Below are positions 39,084-48,889 of a DNA stretch of 64,000 bases, piece by piece. A model generated the notes under the pieces. That model worked only from the letters and a program-made list of their open reading frames with translations. It was not told the origin of the DNA and ran no database searches. Source of the DNA: Alphaproteobacteria bacterium (lineage in GTDB: Bacteria > Pseudomonadota > Alphaproteobacteria > Caulobacterales > Caulobacteraceae). The stretch spans positions 1 to 64,000 of the forward strand of contig JANYET010000015.1 of assembly GCA_025359785.1 (NCBI GenBank), given 5' to 3'. Positions within the stretch are counted from its first letter, which is position 1. Each line of letters begins with the position of its first letter. The translations under genes were made by a program, and so were the position numbers.

Positions 39084-40421
39084 ATGATCCCCCGTTACGC
39101 CCGCAAGGAAGCCGCCGCGATCTGGAGCCCCCAGACGCGCTTCCAGATTATGTTCGAAATCGAAGCCCACGCCGCCGACGCCATGGCTGAGCTGGGCGTC
39201 ATCCCGAAGGAGGCCGCCCGCGTCATTTGGGAAAAAGGCCGCGACGCCATCTGGGACGCCGACCGCATCGACGAGATCGAGCGCGAGGTGAAGCACGACG
39301 TCATCGCCTTCCTGACCCACGTCACCGAGATCGTCGGGCCCGAGGCCCGCTTCCTGCACCAGGGCATGACCAGTTCTGACGTCAACGACACGGCGCTGGC
39401 GGTGCAGCTTTCCCGCGCCACCGACCTGTTGATCGAGGACGTCGATCTGGTGCTGGCCGCGCTCAAGCGCCGGGCCTACGAGCACCGCATGACCCCGATG
39501 GTGGGGCGAAGCCACGCCATCCACGCCGAGCCGATCACCTTCGGCCTCAAGCTCGCCGGCCACTACGCCGAGTTCGTCCGCGCCAAGGAACGCCTGGCGA
39601 TGGCGAAGTTCGAGATCGCCACCTGCGCGATCTCCGGCGCGGTCGGCACCTTCGCCAACGTCGACCCGCGGGTGGAGGAATACGTCGCCGAAAAGCTGGG
39701 CCTGGCTGTCGAGCCGGTCTCGACCCAGGTGATCCCCCGCGACCGCCACGCGGCCTATTTCGCGGCCCTGGGCGTCGTCGCCTCCTCCATCGAGCGCCTG
39801 GCGACCGAGGTCCGCCACCTGCAGCGCACCGAGGTGCTGGAAGCCGAAGAGCCGTTCGAGATCGGCCAGAAGGGCTCCTCGGCCATGCCGCACAAGCGCA
39901 ACCCGATTCTCACCGAGAACCTGACGGGCCTCGCCCGCCTCGTCCGCTCGGCGGTCGTGCCGGCCCTGGAAAACGTCACGCTGTGGCACGAGCGCGACAT
40001 CAGCCACTCCTCCGTCGAGCGCGGCATAGCGCCGGACGCCACCGTGCACCTAGATTTCGCGCTGCGCCGCCTGGCCTCGGTGATGGAGCGCCTGGTGATC
40101 TATCCGCAGAACATGGCCAAGAACCTCGACCGCCTGGGCGGCCTGGTCCATTCGCAGCGCGTGCTGCTGGCGCTGACCCAGAAGGGCATGTCGCGGGAGG
40201 CGTCCTATGCTGCCGTCCAGCGCAACGCCATGCGCGTCTGGCGCGGCGAGGGGAATTTCCTCGACTTCCTGAAGGCCGACCCGGAGGTCACGCTGTCCGA
40301 CGCCGAGCTCTCAGAGCTCTTCGACCTCGCCTACCATTTCAAGCACGTCGACCACGTCTTCGCCCGGGTATTCGGCGACGAGGCGAACAATGGGTCCTAC
40401 CCCAGGCCGAAGGCCGATTGA
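39084..40421 (+). CDS. purB: Adenylosuccinate lyase
   Basis: MIPRYARKEAAAIWSPQTRFQIMFEIEAHAADAMAELG; GSSAMPHKRNPILTENLTGLAR. Confidence 0.97.
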   Translation: MIPRYARKEAAAIWSPQTRFQIMFEIEAHAADAMAELGVIPKEAARVIWEKGRDAIWDADRIDEIEREVKHDVIAFLTHVTEIVGPEARFLHQGMTSSDVNDTALAVQLSRATDLLIEDVDLVLAALKRRAYEHRMTPMVGRSHAIHAEPITFGLKLAGHYAEFVRAKERLAMAKFEIATCAISGAVGTFANVDPRVEEYVAEKLGLAVEPVSTQVIPRDRHAAYFAALGVVASSIERLATEVRHLQRTEVLEAEEPFEIGQKGSSAMPHKRNPILTENLTGLARLVRSAVVPALENVTLWHERDISHSSVERGIAPDATVHLDFALRRLASVMERLVIYPQNMAKNLDRLGGLVHSQRVLLALTQKGMSREASYAAVQRNAMRVWRGEGNFLDFLKADPEVTLSDAELSELFDLAYHFKHVDHVFARVFGDEANNGSYPRPKAD

Positions 40422-40590
40422 GGGGGAGGTGGATTGTGGCGCAGCCACAAGACGGAGGGGGTTTCAGCCCACTCCGCTTGCTCCACCGATAGCGATCTCG
40501 AATTCGTGAGGGCGGTGGGTTTCAACCCCCTCCGTATCGTCGCGTATCCGCGCCGATCCACCTCCCCCTCAATCGGCCTGCGGCCTGGGG
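40400..40590. repeat. Nested palindromic intergenic repeat: 35-nt arms (34/35 match) plus inner imperfect inverted repeat
   Basis: Arms 40400-40434 and 40556-40590 (ccccaggccg[a/c]aggccgattgagggggaggtggat); inner pair acggagggggtttcagccca / tgggtttcaaccccctccgt. Confidence 0.85.
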
Positions 40591-40603
40591 GAGAATCTAG
40601 ACC

Positions 40604-40927
40604 CTATTTCCCTTCGCGCAGCGCTTCTCGCGCCTGGGCCAGCAGTTCGGCCATCTTCATGCGCACGTCGCCTTCGGAGATCTGCACGCCGGACCCCTTG
40701 AGGTCCTCATAGACCTTGCGCAGGACGTCGTCCTCGCCGGGCTGCTCGAGATCGGACTTCACGATCACCTGGGCGTATTCGGCGACCCGTTCGGCCGCCA
40801 GGCCCATCAGGCCGGCCGCCCACTCGCCCAGCGCGCGGTTGCGGCGGGCCGCGGCCTTGAATTCCTGCTCTTGATCGAGCGCGAAACGCTTCTCGAAGCC
40901 ACGTTCACGGTCGTCAAAGGTGGTCAT
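40604..40927 (-). CDS. DUF1476 protein (F1-ATPase inhibitor zeta-subunit type)
   Basis: [43 protein letters not shown]; start at internal ATG 40927. Confidence 0.92.
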   Translation of the reverse strand: MTTFDDRERGFEKRFALDQEQEFKAAARRNRALGEWAAGLMGLAAERVAEYAQVIVKSDLEQPGEDDVLRKVYEDLKGSGVQISEGDVRMKMAELLAQAREALREGK

Positions 40928-41094
40928 GGGGTCCCCAAGAAGCATCACGGCGAAACCGCGCGACGGGCGACCACATATCCCGCCCGTCGCGTGCTCGCAA
41001 TCGAAAGGCGGGGCTGCGGCGAGGTTTGCGCCTGAGCTCCCTATCCGCTAATTCTGCCGCGCCTCATAGGACGCGAGACGCCGAGTCGGATTTC

Positions 41095-41123
41095 CGCGCG
41101 AGGGATGGCGCCTCGCGCGTTTT
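41095..41123 (+). terminator. Terminator-like hairpin in the purC leader (possible attenuator)
   Basis: CGCGCGAGG-gatggcg-CCTCGCGCG followed by TTTT, 47 nt upstream of the purC ATG. Confidence 0.55.
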
Positions 41124-41169
41124 CATTGTCCTGACCGGCACAACCCTCGCCCACGGAGAAGGCGCGACG

Positions 41170-41925
41170 ATGACCCGCCGTAAGAAGATCTACGAGGGCA
41201 AGGCGAAGATCCTCTACGAGGGACCCGAGCCCGGCACTCTGATCCAGTACTTCAAGGATGACACCACCGCCTTCGACGCCACCAAAAAGGCGGTGCTGGA
41301 AGGCAAGGGCGTCATCAACAACCGGATCAGCGAGCACATCATGACTAAGCTCGCCTCGATCGGGGTGCAGAACCACTTCATCCGCCGACTGAACCTGCGC
41401 GAGCAGCTGATCCGCGAGGTCGAGATCGTCCCGCTGGAGGTGATCTGCCGCAACGTGGCCGCCGGCTCGCTGTCGACCCGCCTGGGCATCCCCGAGGGCC
41501 AGGCCCTGCCGCGCTCGATCATCGAGTTCTGCCTGAAGGACGACAAGCTGCACGACCCGCTGGTCTCCGAAGAGCACATCACCGCCTTCAACTGGGCCAC
41601 CACCCAGGAGATCGACGACATCATGGCGCTGACGCTCCGGGTCAACGATTTCCTGACCGGCATGTTCGGCGCGGTCGGCATCACCCTCGTCGACTTCAAG
41701 GTCGAGTATGGCCGCATCTGGGAGAACGACTTCGCCCGGATCATCCTGGCCGATGAGATCAGCCCGGACAGCTGCCGTCTGTGGGACACCGCCACCAACG
41801 AAAAGCTCGACAAGGACCGCTTCCGCCGCGACCTCGGCAACGTCATCGAGAGCTATACCGAAGTCGCCCGCCGGCTCGGGATCATGAAGGAGATGCCGAC
41901 CGTCATCCAAGGCGGTCTGCACTGA
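41170..41925 (+). CDS. purC: Phosphoribosylaminoimidazole-succinocarboxamide synthase
   Basis: [36 protein letters not shown]...[15 protein letters not shown]-like; ATG at 41170. Confidence 0.97.
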   Translation: MTRRKKIYEGKAKILYEGPEPGTLIQYFKDDTTAFDATKKAVLEGKGVINNRISEHIMTKLASIGVQNHFIRRLNLREQLIREVEIVPLEVICRNVAAGSLSTRLGIPEGQALPRSIIEFCLKDDKLHDPLVSEEHITAFNWATTQEIDDIMALTLRVNDFLTGMFGAVGITLVDFKVEYGRIWENDFARIILADEISPDSCRLWDTATNEKLDKDRFRRDLGNVIESYTEVARRLGIMKEMPTVIQGGLH

Positions 41926-42164
41926 TGAAAGCGACGGTCCATGTATTCCTGAAGCCCGGCGTCCTCGACGTGCAGGGCAAGGCGGTCGAACAAGCGCTGC
42001 ACGGCCTGGGCTGGGGCGGCGTCTCGGCCGTCCGGGTCGGCCGCACGATCGAGTTCGATCTGGCCGCCACCGACCCCGTCGCCGCCGAGGCCGAGGTCAA
42101 GGCCATGTGCGATAAGCTGCTCGCCAACACGGTGATCGAAAGCTACCGCGTGGAGGTGGCGTGA
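41925..42164 (+). CDS. purS: Phosphoribosylformylglycinamidine synthase subunit PurS
   Basis: [51 protein letters not shown] overlap with purC. Confidence 0.95.
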   Translation: MKATVHVFLKPGVLDVQGKAVEQALHGLGWGGVSAVRVGRTIEFDLAATDPVAAEAEVKAMCDKLLANTVIESYRVEVA

Positions 42165-42541
42165 AGGGCCTAGGCGCTCTTCTCCTCCTCATCGCACTCC
42201 CGCTCTGCGCCCGCGCGCCGAAGGCCGAGGCGCCGCCGCCCGCGCCGTTGGCGCTGGACTGCGCGCAGGCCTTCGAGGCCCAGGCTGCGAAAATCACCGC
42301 CCAGCCAAACCTCGTCCCGGCGCCCAAGGAGCCCGGCGAGCCCTACCGGTTCTATTCGGTCCAGGGCGGCTCGGCGTCTTATGTGATCACTGAGAAGGGC
42401 GCCCCCGGTCATCCGGCGATCATCATGCAGACCGCCACGGGCGGCCAGCTCAAGACCACAGGCTGCCCCTACGGCGACGCCAAGGGCTATGCCAAGGTCC
42501 TCGCCTATATCGACAGCCTCAAGACGGTGACCAAACGATGA
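42161..42541 (+). CDS. Small exported hypothetical protein
   Basis: GTG start overlapping purS stop (GTGA); MKGLGALLLLIALPLCARAPKAEA leader; two Cys in the mature part. Confidence 0.75.
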   Translation: MKGLGALLLLIALPLCARAPKAEAPPPAPLALDCAQAFEAQAAKITAQPNLVPAPKEPGEPYRFYSVQGGSASYVITEKGAPGHPAIIMQTATGGQLKTTGCPYGDAKGYAKVLAYIDSLKTVTKR

Positions 42542-43026
42542 GCGGCTTCCACCTCGCCGAAATCAACATCGGCCGCCTGCGCGCAGCCGTAGACGACCCG
42601 CTGATCGCCGACTTCGTGGCCAATCTCGACCGGATCAACGCGCTTGCCGACGGCGCGCCAGGCTTCATCTGGCGCCTAGTCGGCGAAGGCGACAACGCCA
42701 CCGACATCCAGCCCGACGCCGGCGACCCGCTGATGGCGCTGAACATGTCGGTCTGGACGGACCCGCAGGCGCTCGGCGCCTTCGTCTATCGCTCGGACCA
42801 CATCGCGATCATGCGCCGGCGCGCGGAGTGGTTCGAGAAGATCGAGCTCTACATGGCGCTCTGGTGGGTCCCCATCGGCCATCGGCCCAACGTCGAAGAG
42901 GGCTGGGGCAAGGTCCAGACCCTGCGCCGCCTCGGCCCCACGAGCGAAGCCTTCACGTTCCGCCACCCGTTCCCGGCGCCCGACGCCGAGCACGCGCCAC
43001 CGCCTGTCCTGGATGAATGCGCATGA
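42538..43026 (+). CDS. DUF3291 domain-containing protein
   Basis: [44 protein letters not shown]...[36 protein letters not shown]. Confidence 0.88.
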   Translation: MSGFHLAEINIGRLRAAVDDPLIADFVANLDRINALADGAPGFIWRLVGEGDNATDIQPDAGDPLMALNMSVWTDPQALGAFVYRSDHIAIMRRRAEWFEKIELYMALWWVPIGHRPNVEEGWGKVQTLRRLGPTSEAFTFRHPFPAPDAEHAPPPVLDECA

Positions 43027-43036
43027 AAGCCGCCCA

Positions 43037-43699
43037 ATGAAAGCCGCCGTCATTGTCTTCCCCGGCTCCAACTGCGACCGCGACTGCAAGGTGGCGATCG
43101 AACGGTCCACCGGCGCCCACGTCGACATGGTCTGGCACGGCGACACCACCCTGCCCGACGGCCTCGACCTGATCGTCCTGCCGGGCGGCTTCTCCTACGG
43201 CGACTATCTGCGCTGCGGGGCGATGGCCTCGCTGTCGCCGGTGATGACCGAGGTCAAGGCGGCCGCCGAGCGCGGCGTCGCCACCGTCGGCATCTGCAAC
43301 GGCTTCCAGGTGCTCTGCGAGGCCCGGATGCTGCCGGGCGCCCTCCTACGCAACGAGCGCCTCAAATACGTCTGCAGGTCCGTCGAGCTGGAGGTCACCA
43401 ACGCCCAGACCCGCTTCACCGCGGGCTACGCCGGCCGCCGCCAGGTCGCCATGACGGTCGGCAACGGCGAGGGCAATTTCTTCGCCGACGATGCCACCCT
43501 CGACCGGCTGGAGGGCGAGGGCCAGGTGGTCTTCCGCTACCTCGACAACCCCAACGGCTCGGCCCGCGGCATCGCCGGCGTCGTCAACAGCCGCGGCAAC
43601 GTCCTGGGCCTGATGCCGCACCCCGACCGCGCCTTCGAAGCCGAACTCGGCTCGGCGGACGGCGCCATCCTCTTCCAGAGCGCGCTGGCCAGCGCCTGA
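43037..43699 (+). CDS. purQ: Phosphoribosylformylglycinamidine synthase subunit PurQ
   Basis: [57 protein letters not shown]. Confidence 0.97.
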   Translation: MKAAVIVFPGSNCDRDCKVAIERSTGAHVDMVWHGDTTLPDGLDLIVLPGGFSYGDYLRCGAMASLSPVMTEVKAAAERGVATVGICNGFQVLCEARMLPGALLRNERLKYVCRSVELEVTNAQTRFTAGYAGRRQVAMTVGNGEGNFFADDATLDRLEGEGQVVFRYLDNPNGSARGIAGVVNSRGNVLGLMPHPDRAFEAELGSADGAILFQSALASA

Positions 43700-43842
43700 T
43701 CGCGCGTTCACGGCGCCGGAATTCCGCTCACCACAAGCGGGTTGCAAAACTGCATAACACCGGTCAAGGTTGTCCCGCCTCGGGGGAGCACGATGGCCAG
43801 GTCCGACCAAATTCCGCGCCGCGATTGTGCCGGAGACGGCGC

Positions 43843-44178
43843 ATGAGCCTCACCCAACTGGCGTCGCTCGCCCAGGCCGGTTTCGAGGTCTGGCTGGCGG
43901 CCTTCGCGATCCTGGTGATCTGGAGCCTTGCGACCAACCCCGAACGCCTGAGCGGCTTGCTGACCACCCGACCCGACGGCGCCATCGAGCCCGAGCGACT
44001 GCAGAGTCTGATCATCATGCTGGCGGCCGCCGTGGCCTACCTGACCCTGGGCGCCAAGGCGCTGGGCCAGTCGCCGATCCCGCATCGGCTTCCCGACATT
44101 TCAAAGACCTGGCTGACGGCCTTGACCGGCAGCCAGATCCTCTACCTGGGCGGCAAGATCGGCCGCACCCTCAGCTAA
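43843..44178 (+). CDS. Small multi-TM membrane protein
   Basis: MSLTQLASLAQAGFEVWLAAFAILVIWSLAT...ERLQSLIIMLAAAVAYLTLG...LPDISKTWLTALTGSQILYLGGKIGRTLS. Confidence 0.78.
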   Translation: MSLTQLASLAQAGFEVWLAAFAILVIWSLATNPERLSGLLTTRPDGAIEPERLQSLIIMLAAAVAYLTLGAKALGQSPIPHRLPDISKTWLTALTGSQILYLGGKIGRTLS

Positions 44179-44191
44179 CCGGAGCGAACCC

Positions 44192-44593
44192 ATGGGACCG
44201 TGGTTGCAACTGCCCGTCATCATCGGCCTTCTCACCATGCTGGTGGTGCTGGGCCTCGCCGTCGTCGTGCTTTGGAAGGTGGCCACCGGGGCCATCGACC
44301 TCACCTACCTGATCTCCGAGCCGGACAAGAAGGCCAGCCTTTCGCGCTTTCAGTTCCTGATCTTCACCTTCGTGGTCGCCGGCCTCTTCCTGCTGCTGTC
44401 GATCGAGAGCGGCACCTTCGTGGACATCCCGCCCAATGTCCTGCTGCTGCTGGGCATCAGCGGCGGCAGCTACGCGGTCTCCAAGGGGATCGCCGCCAGT
44501 GTGGCCAAGTCCAATCCCGCGACACAGAGCAAGGGCGCACCGGAAAATTCCGACGTCGCCCCGGTCCCGCCGGCGGCCGGACAAAATCAATGA
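44192..44593 (+). CDS. Small multi-TM membrane protein, layout similar to preceding gene
   Basis: LPVIIGLLTMLVVLGLAVVVLWKV...LSRFQFLIFTFVVAGLFLLLSI...IPPNVLLLLGISGGSYAVSKGIAA. Confidence 0.8.
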   Translation: MGPWLQLPVIIGLLTMLVVLGLAVVVLWKVATGAIDLTYLISEPDKKASLSRFQFLIFTFVVAGLFLLLSIESGTFVDIPPNVLLLLGISGGSYAVSKGIAASVAKSNPATQSKGAPENSDVAPVPPAAGQNQ

Positions 44594-45495
44594 GACTCAT
44601 GACCTTGCGGCGGCTTCCCCTGGCCCCCGTGGCCTTGGCCCTCCTGGCCCTGGCGAGCGCGTCGCTTGCTCAGCCGGCCCCGGCGCCCGCGCCAAAAATC
44701 TCAACGGCCGCCGCCGCGACGGCCGCCAGTCCAGTTCAGGATCCCGCCGCGCTCAGCGCCTGCCTGGCGCGCTTCTCCGAGATCGGCGTGCCCCGCCACC
44801 GCGGGGACGGCGCGACCACGGGCTTGACCCTCTGCCGCCGCGGCTACGCGCTGTTCTACAATCTCGACAAGCACAATCCCGACTGGGTGATCGAGCGCCT
44901 GACGCCAGTCGAGCTCAAGGGCAAGGCCGTCCGCACCGACAAATTCCTCGCCGACCCTCTCGTGTCCGGCAGCGCGGAGAGCGGCGATTTCGACACCACC
45001 GGGTTCGACCGCGGCCACCAGGCCCCGGCCGGCGACGACCGCTTCGACCAGCAGGTCATGAACGAGACCTTCTACATGTCGAACATGTCGCCGCAGGTGG
45101 GCATCGGGTTCAATCGCGGCCAGTGGAAATATCTTGAAGAGGCGGTCCGCGCCTGGGTGCTGTGCGGTGGCCGGCCCGACGTGATCGTCATGACCGGCCC
45201 GATCTACGGCGACGGCAAACAGACCATCTCGGCGCGCAAGATCGCCGTGCCCCAGGGCTACTACAAGATCCTCTATGACGTGAAGACCACCCGGGCGGTC
45301 GGGTTTAAGCTGCTGAACCAGAAGTACGCCAAGACCGACCTGCAGACCTTCATCGTCCCCATCGCCCAGATCGAGGACGAGACCGGTCTGGACTTCTTCG
45401 CCGCCCTCAACCGGCGCAAACAGACCCAGCTCGAGACGCCCAAGGGCCTGCTCTGGGGCCACGACCAGGCCTGCGCCAACGCTCAGGGGGAATAG
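44590..45495 (+). CDS. Secreted DNA/RNA non-specific endonuclease (NUC1 family)
   Basis: ATGA overlap with upstream gene; signal peptide; FDRGHQAPAGDDRFDQQVMNETFYMSNMSPQ catalytic region; GPIYGDG. Confidence 0.9.
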   Translation: MRLMTLRRLPLAPVALALLALASASLAQPAPAPAPKISTAAAATAASPVQDPAALSACLARFSEIGVPRHRGDGATTGLTLCRRGYALFYNLDKHNPDWVIERLTPVELKGKAVRTDKFLADPLVSGSAESGDFDTTGFDRGHQAPAGDDRFDQQVMNETFYMSNMSPQVGIGFNRGQWKYLEEAVRAWVLCGGRPDVIVMTGPIYGDGKQTISARKIAVPQGYYKILYDVKTTRAVGFKLLNQKYAKTDLQTFIVPIAQIEDETGLDFFAALNRRKQTQLETPKGLLWGHDQACANAQGE

Positions 45496-45544
45496 CGTCC
45501 GGCGAGACGCTGGCAAAGGGCGCGCCATCGGCTAGGCTCGCGGC

Positions 45545-47509
45545 ATGAAACGTCACGCCCAGCTCGCCGCCGCACTCGCCGCCGCCCCCGCCGCGCTCGC
45601 CCTGATCGCGCTGGTTCTCACCGCCGCGCCGGCCTCCGCCCAGCCGCCGCCGATGACGCCCGACATCCCGGCCCGGTTCGAGGCCCCGACGGCGCGCAAC
45701 GACTGGGTCAAGCGCACGGCGATGATCCCCATGCGCGATGGGGTCCGGCTCTACACCGTCATCGTCATGATGAAAGGCATCAAGGACGCTCCGATCCTGC
45801 TGACCCGGACGCCCTACAACGCCAAGAAGCGCGCCGAGCGCATCGCCTCGCCGCATATCGCCGGCGAACTGGCCCAGCTGGACGAGCCCTTCGTCACCGA
45901 CGGCTACATCCGGGTCTACCAGGACATCCGCGGCAAACATGGCTCCGAGGGCGAGTATGTGGTCACCCGGCCCCTGGTCGGACCGCTGAACACCAGCAAG
46001 GTCGATCACAGCACCGACACCTATGACACTATCGAGTGGCTGACCCGGAACGTGCCCGAGACCAACGGTCGGGTCGGCATGATCGGCTCGTCCTACGACG
46101 GCTTCACCACCCTGATGGGCCTGATCAATCCGCACCCGGCGCTGAAGGCCGCCGTGCCGCAGTCGGCCATGGTCGACGGCTGGATGGGAGACGACTTCTT
46201 CCACTACGGCGCCTTCCGCACCACCAACCTGGACTACTTCGCCCATCAGATGACGGCGCGGGGTGAAGGGTCTGATGTTCCCCGGGAATCGCTGGACGAC
46301 TACACCAATTTCCTGCGCGCCGGCTCGACGGACGACTACGCCCGGGCCGCTGGCCTCGACCAGATTCCCTACTACCGCAAGATGACTGAGCATGCGGCCT
46401 ACGACGACTTCTGGAGCCTGCAAGCCCTGGACAAGGAGATGGCCCGCCAGCCGTTGACGGTGCCGACCATGTGGGTGGGCGCCCTGTGGGACCAGGAGGA
46501 CATGTGGGGCACGATCCACGCCTATCTGGCCACCGAGCCCAAGGACGTGGGCAACACCATGAACTATCTGGTGCTAGGCCCCTGGCGGCATTCCGGCGTC
46601 AACTATGAACAGCGTCAGCTGGGCGCGCTGAAACTGCCCGGCGACACCGCCACCGAGTTCCGCATCAAGGTGCTGAAGCCCTTCCTGGACGAGCATCTGA
46701 AGACCAACGGCCCGAAGGCCAACACCCCGCCGGTGTTCATCTTCCGCACCGGCGATATGCAATGGGACCGCCTGGCCAAGTGGCCGCTGGCCTGCGAGAG
46801 CGGCTGCGGAGCCCGCATGAAGCCGCTCTACCTGCAGCCCGGCCAGGGCCTGGGTTTCGCCGCGCCGCCGGCCTCGGGCGCCGAATACGACGAATATGTC
46901 TCCGACCCCGCCAAGCCCGTGCCCTATGTGCGCCGGCCGGTCCGCGCGGACGACGGCGACCAATGGCGTTACTGGCTGACCACCGACCAGCGGCACGTGG
47001 ACGGCCGCACGGACGTGCTCACCTATTCGAGCGAGGTCCTCACCGCCCCGCTGCGCATCGCCGGAGCCCCCATCGTCAACCTGTTCGCCGCCACCAGCGG
47101 CACGGACTCGGACTGGGTGGTCAAGATCATCGACGTCTACCCCGACACCGTGCCCAGCCAGCTCGAGCTCGGCGGCTACGAACTGCCGATCGCCATGGAC
47201 ATCTTCCGCGGCCGCTACCGGGAGAGCTTCTCCGCGCCCCGGCCGATCCCGGCGGGCAAGGTGCAGAAGTACCGCTTCGTCCTGCCGACCGCGAACCACG
47301 TCTTCCTGCCGGGCCATCGGATCATGGTGCAGATTCAGTCGAGCTGGTTCCCGCTCTACGACCGCAATCCACAGACCTTCACGCCCAACATCTTCTTCGC
47401 CAAGCCGGCCGACTATGTGAAGGCGACCCAGCGGGTCTTCCACGCAGGCGCTCAGGCGACCAACATCGAACTACCGGTCGTCGAACTTTCCGGGGTCGAG
47501 GCGCATTGA
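45545..47509 (+). CDS. CocE/NonD family hydrolase (X-Pro dipeptidyl-peptidase-like)
   Basis: IPMRDGVRLYTVIVMMKGIKDAPILLTRTPYN...NGRVGMIGSSYDGFTTLM; C-terminal jelly-roll VDVYPD-like segment. Confidence 0.93.
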   Translation: MKRHAQLAAALAAAPAALALIALVLTAAPASAQPPPMTPDIPARFEAPTARNDWVKRTAMIPMRDGVRLYTVIVMMKGIKDAPILLTRTPYNAKKRAERIASPHIAGELAQLDEPFVTDGYIRVYQDIRGKHGSEGEYVVTRPLVGPLNTSKVDHSTDTYDTIEWLTRNVPETNGRVGMIGSSYDGFTTLMGLINPHPALKAAVPQSAMVDGWMGDDFFHYGAFRTTNLDYFAHQMTARGEGSDVPRESLDDYTNFLRAGSTDDYARAAGLDQIPYYRKMTEHAAYDDFWSLQALDKEMARQPLTVPTMWVGALWDQEDMWGTIHAYLATEPKDVGNTMNYLVLGPWRHSGVNYEQRQLGALKLPGDTATEFRIKVLKPFLDEHLKTNGPKANTPPVFIFRTGDMQWDRLAKWPLACESGCGARMKPLYLQPGQGLGFAAPPASGAEYDEYVSDPAKPVPYVRRPVRADDGDQWRYWLTTDQRHVDGRTDVLTYSSEVLTAPLRIAGAPIVNLFAATSGTDSDWVVKIIDVYPDTVPSQLELGGYELPIAMDIFRGRYRESFSAPRPIPAGKVQKYRFVLPTANHVFLPGHRIMVQIQSSWFPLYDRNPQTFTPNIFFAKPADYVKATQRVFHAGAQATNIELPVVELSGVEAH

Positions 47510-47683
47510 TCGGTCGCGGCGGATCGCTATGTTGCGCCCGCGCTGCATAGCGGTTTGGCAACAATACGAAATGCTGGCGCCGTGTTTCCGATAGACGGTG
47601 GTGGCGCATGGCATTGCGGCATCGTGAGCCGGCTGTGTCTCCATCGACCCCCAGCGGGTTGCCCTTTGAATTAGGTCCCGCGG

Positions 47684-48883
47684 GTGCGTACCCAGATCAA
47701 GCTGTTTCATTTTCCTGCGCTGGCTCTGCTCGTCCTGCTTTCGGCCTGCGCCGCCAAACCCACCAAGCCCCCGCCGCGCACGCCCGAGGTCGGCTTCGTG
47801 GTGATGAAGGCCGAGACCGTGCCTTTGCAGATCGAGCTGGCCGGACGGACCAGCGCCTATGAGACCTCCGAGGTTCGGCCTCAGGTCACCGGCGTGATCA
47901 GGGCCCGCAAGTTCGTCGAGGGCAGCCTCGTGCGGCAGGGCCAGACCCTTTACGAGATCGACCCCAGCCTCTACCGCGTCGCCGTCACCCAGGCCCAGGC
48001 CAACGTCCAGAGCGCCGAGGCGACCGCGGCCTCCACCGCCGCCAAGGCGGCCCGCTACAAGCCGTTGGCCGACATCGAGGCCGTCTCCAAGCAGGACTAC
48101 GCCGACGCCCAGGCCGCCGCGCGACAATCGGCATCGAACGTCGCCCAGACCAAGGCCGCGCTCGAGACCGCGACGATCAATCTGCGCTTCACCACCGTGC
48201 CCGCGCCGATCACCGGCCGCATCGGCCGCTCGCTGGTCACCACGGGCGCCCTCGTCACGGTGGGCCAGGCCGCCTCGCTGACGTCGATCCAGCGGCTCGA
48301 CCCGATCTTCGTCGACATCCAGCAGTCCAGCGCCGACCTCGTGTCGCTGCGCCGCACGCTGGCCGCCGGTGGCGCCACGGCCTCCTCGACCGCCGTGACG
48401 CTGACCTTGGAAGACGGCTCCGACTACGGCCTGCCCGGCAAAGTGGAGTTCGCCGAGCCGGTCGTCGATCCGAACACCGGCACGGTCACCCTGCGCGCCA
48501 GTTTCCCCAATCCGGCCGGCCTGCTCCTGCCGGGGATGTATGTCCGCGCGCGGCTGTCCCAGGCGACGGCCCAGAACGCCATCCTGGTGCCGCAACAGGG
48601 CGTCGCGCGCGACCCGAAGGGGTCGGCGACGGTCTTCCTGGTCGGTCCGAACGGCAAGGCGATGCTCAGGACGATCACGGCCGAGCGCACGGTCGGCGAC
48701 AAGTGGCTGGTCACCGAAGGGCTGGCCCCCGGCGACAAGGTGATCACCGAAGGCCTCGACAAGGTGAAGCCGAACCAGCCGGTGCGTCCCGTGCCCGCCG
48801 GCTCCGCGCCGCGTCGTCCCGGCGGTCCGGGTGGCGGCCAGGGCGGCGGTCCCGATAGCGGCCACAACCGGCCGGGGCGCTAG
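47684..48883 (+). CDS. RND efflux periplasmic adaptor subunit
   Basis: Lipoprotein signal LLSACAAK; SEVRPQVTGVIRARKFVEGSLVRQGQTLYEIDPSLY. Confidence 0.95.
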   Translation: MRTQIKLFHFPALALLVLLSACAAKPTKPPPRTPEVGFVVMKAETVPLQIELAGRTSAYETSEVRPQVTGVIRARKFVEGSLVRQGQTLYEIDPSLYRVAVTQAQANVQSAEATAASTAAKAARYKPLADIEAVSKQDYADAQAAARQSASNVAQTKAALETATINLRFTTVPAPITGRIGRSLVTTGALVTVGQAASLTSIQRLDPIFVDIQQSSADLVSLRRTLAAGGATASSTAVTLTLEDGSDYGLPGKVEFAEPVVDPNTGTVTLRASFPNPAGLLLPGMYVRARLSQATAQNAILVPQQGVARDPKGSATVFLVGPNGKAMLRTITAERTVGDKWLVTEGLAPGDKVITEGLDKVKPNQPVRPVPAGSAPRRPGGPGGGQGGGPDSGHNRPGR

Positions 48884-48889
48884 GCCCGC

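Noticed and set aside
36672-40049. 1125-aa minus-strand ORF
   Set aside because: Antisense to a clear TBDR and purB; no recognisable domains.
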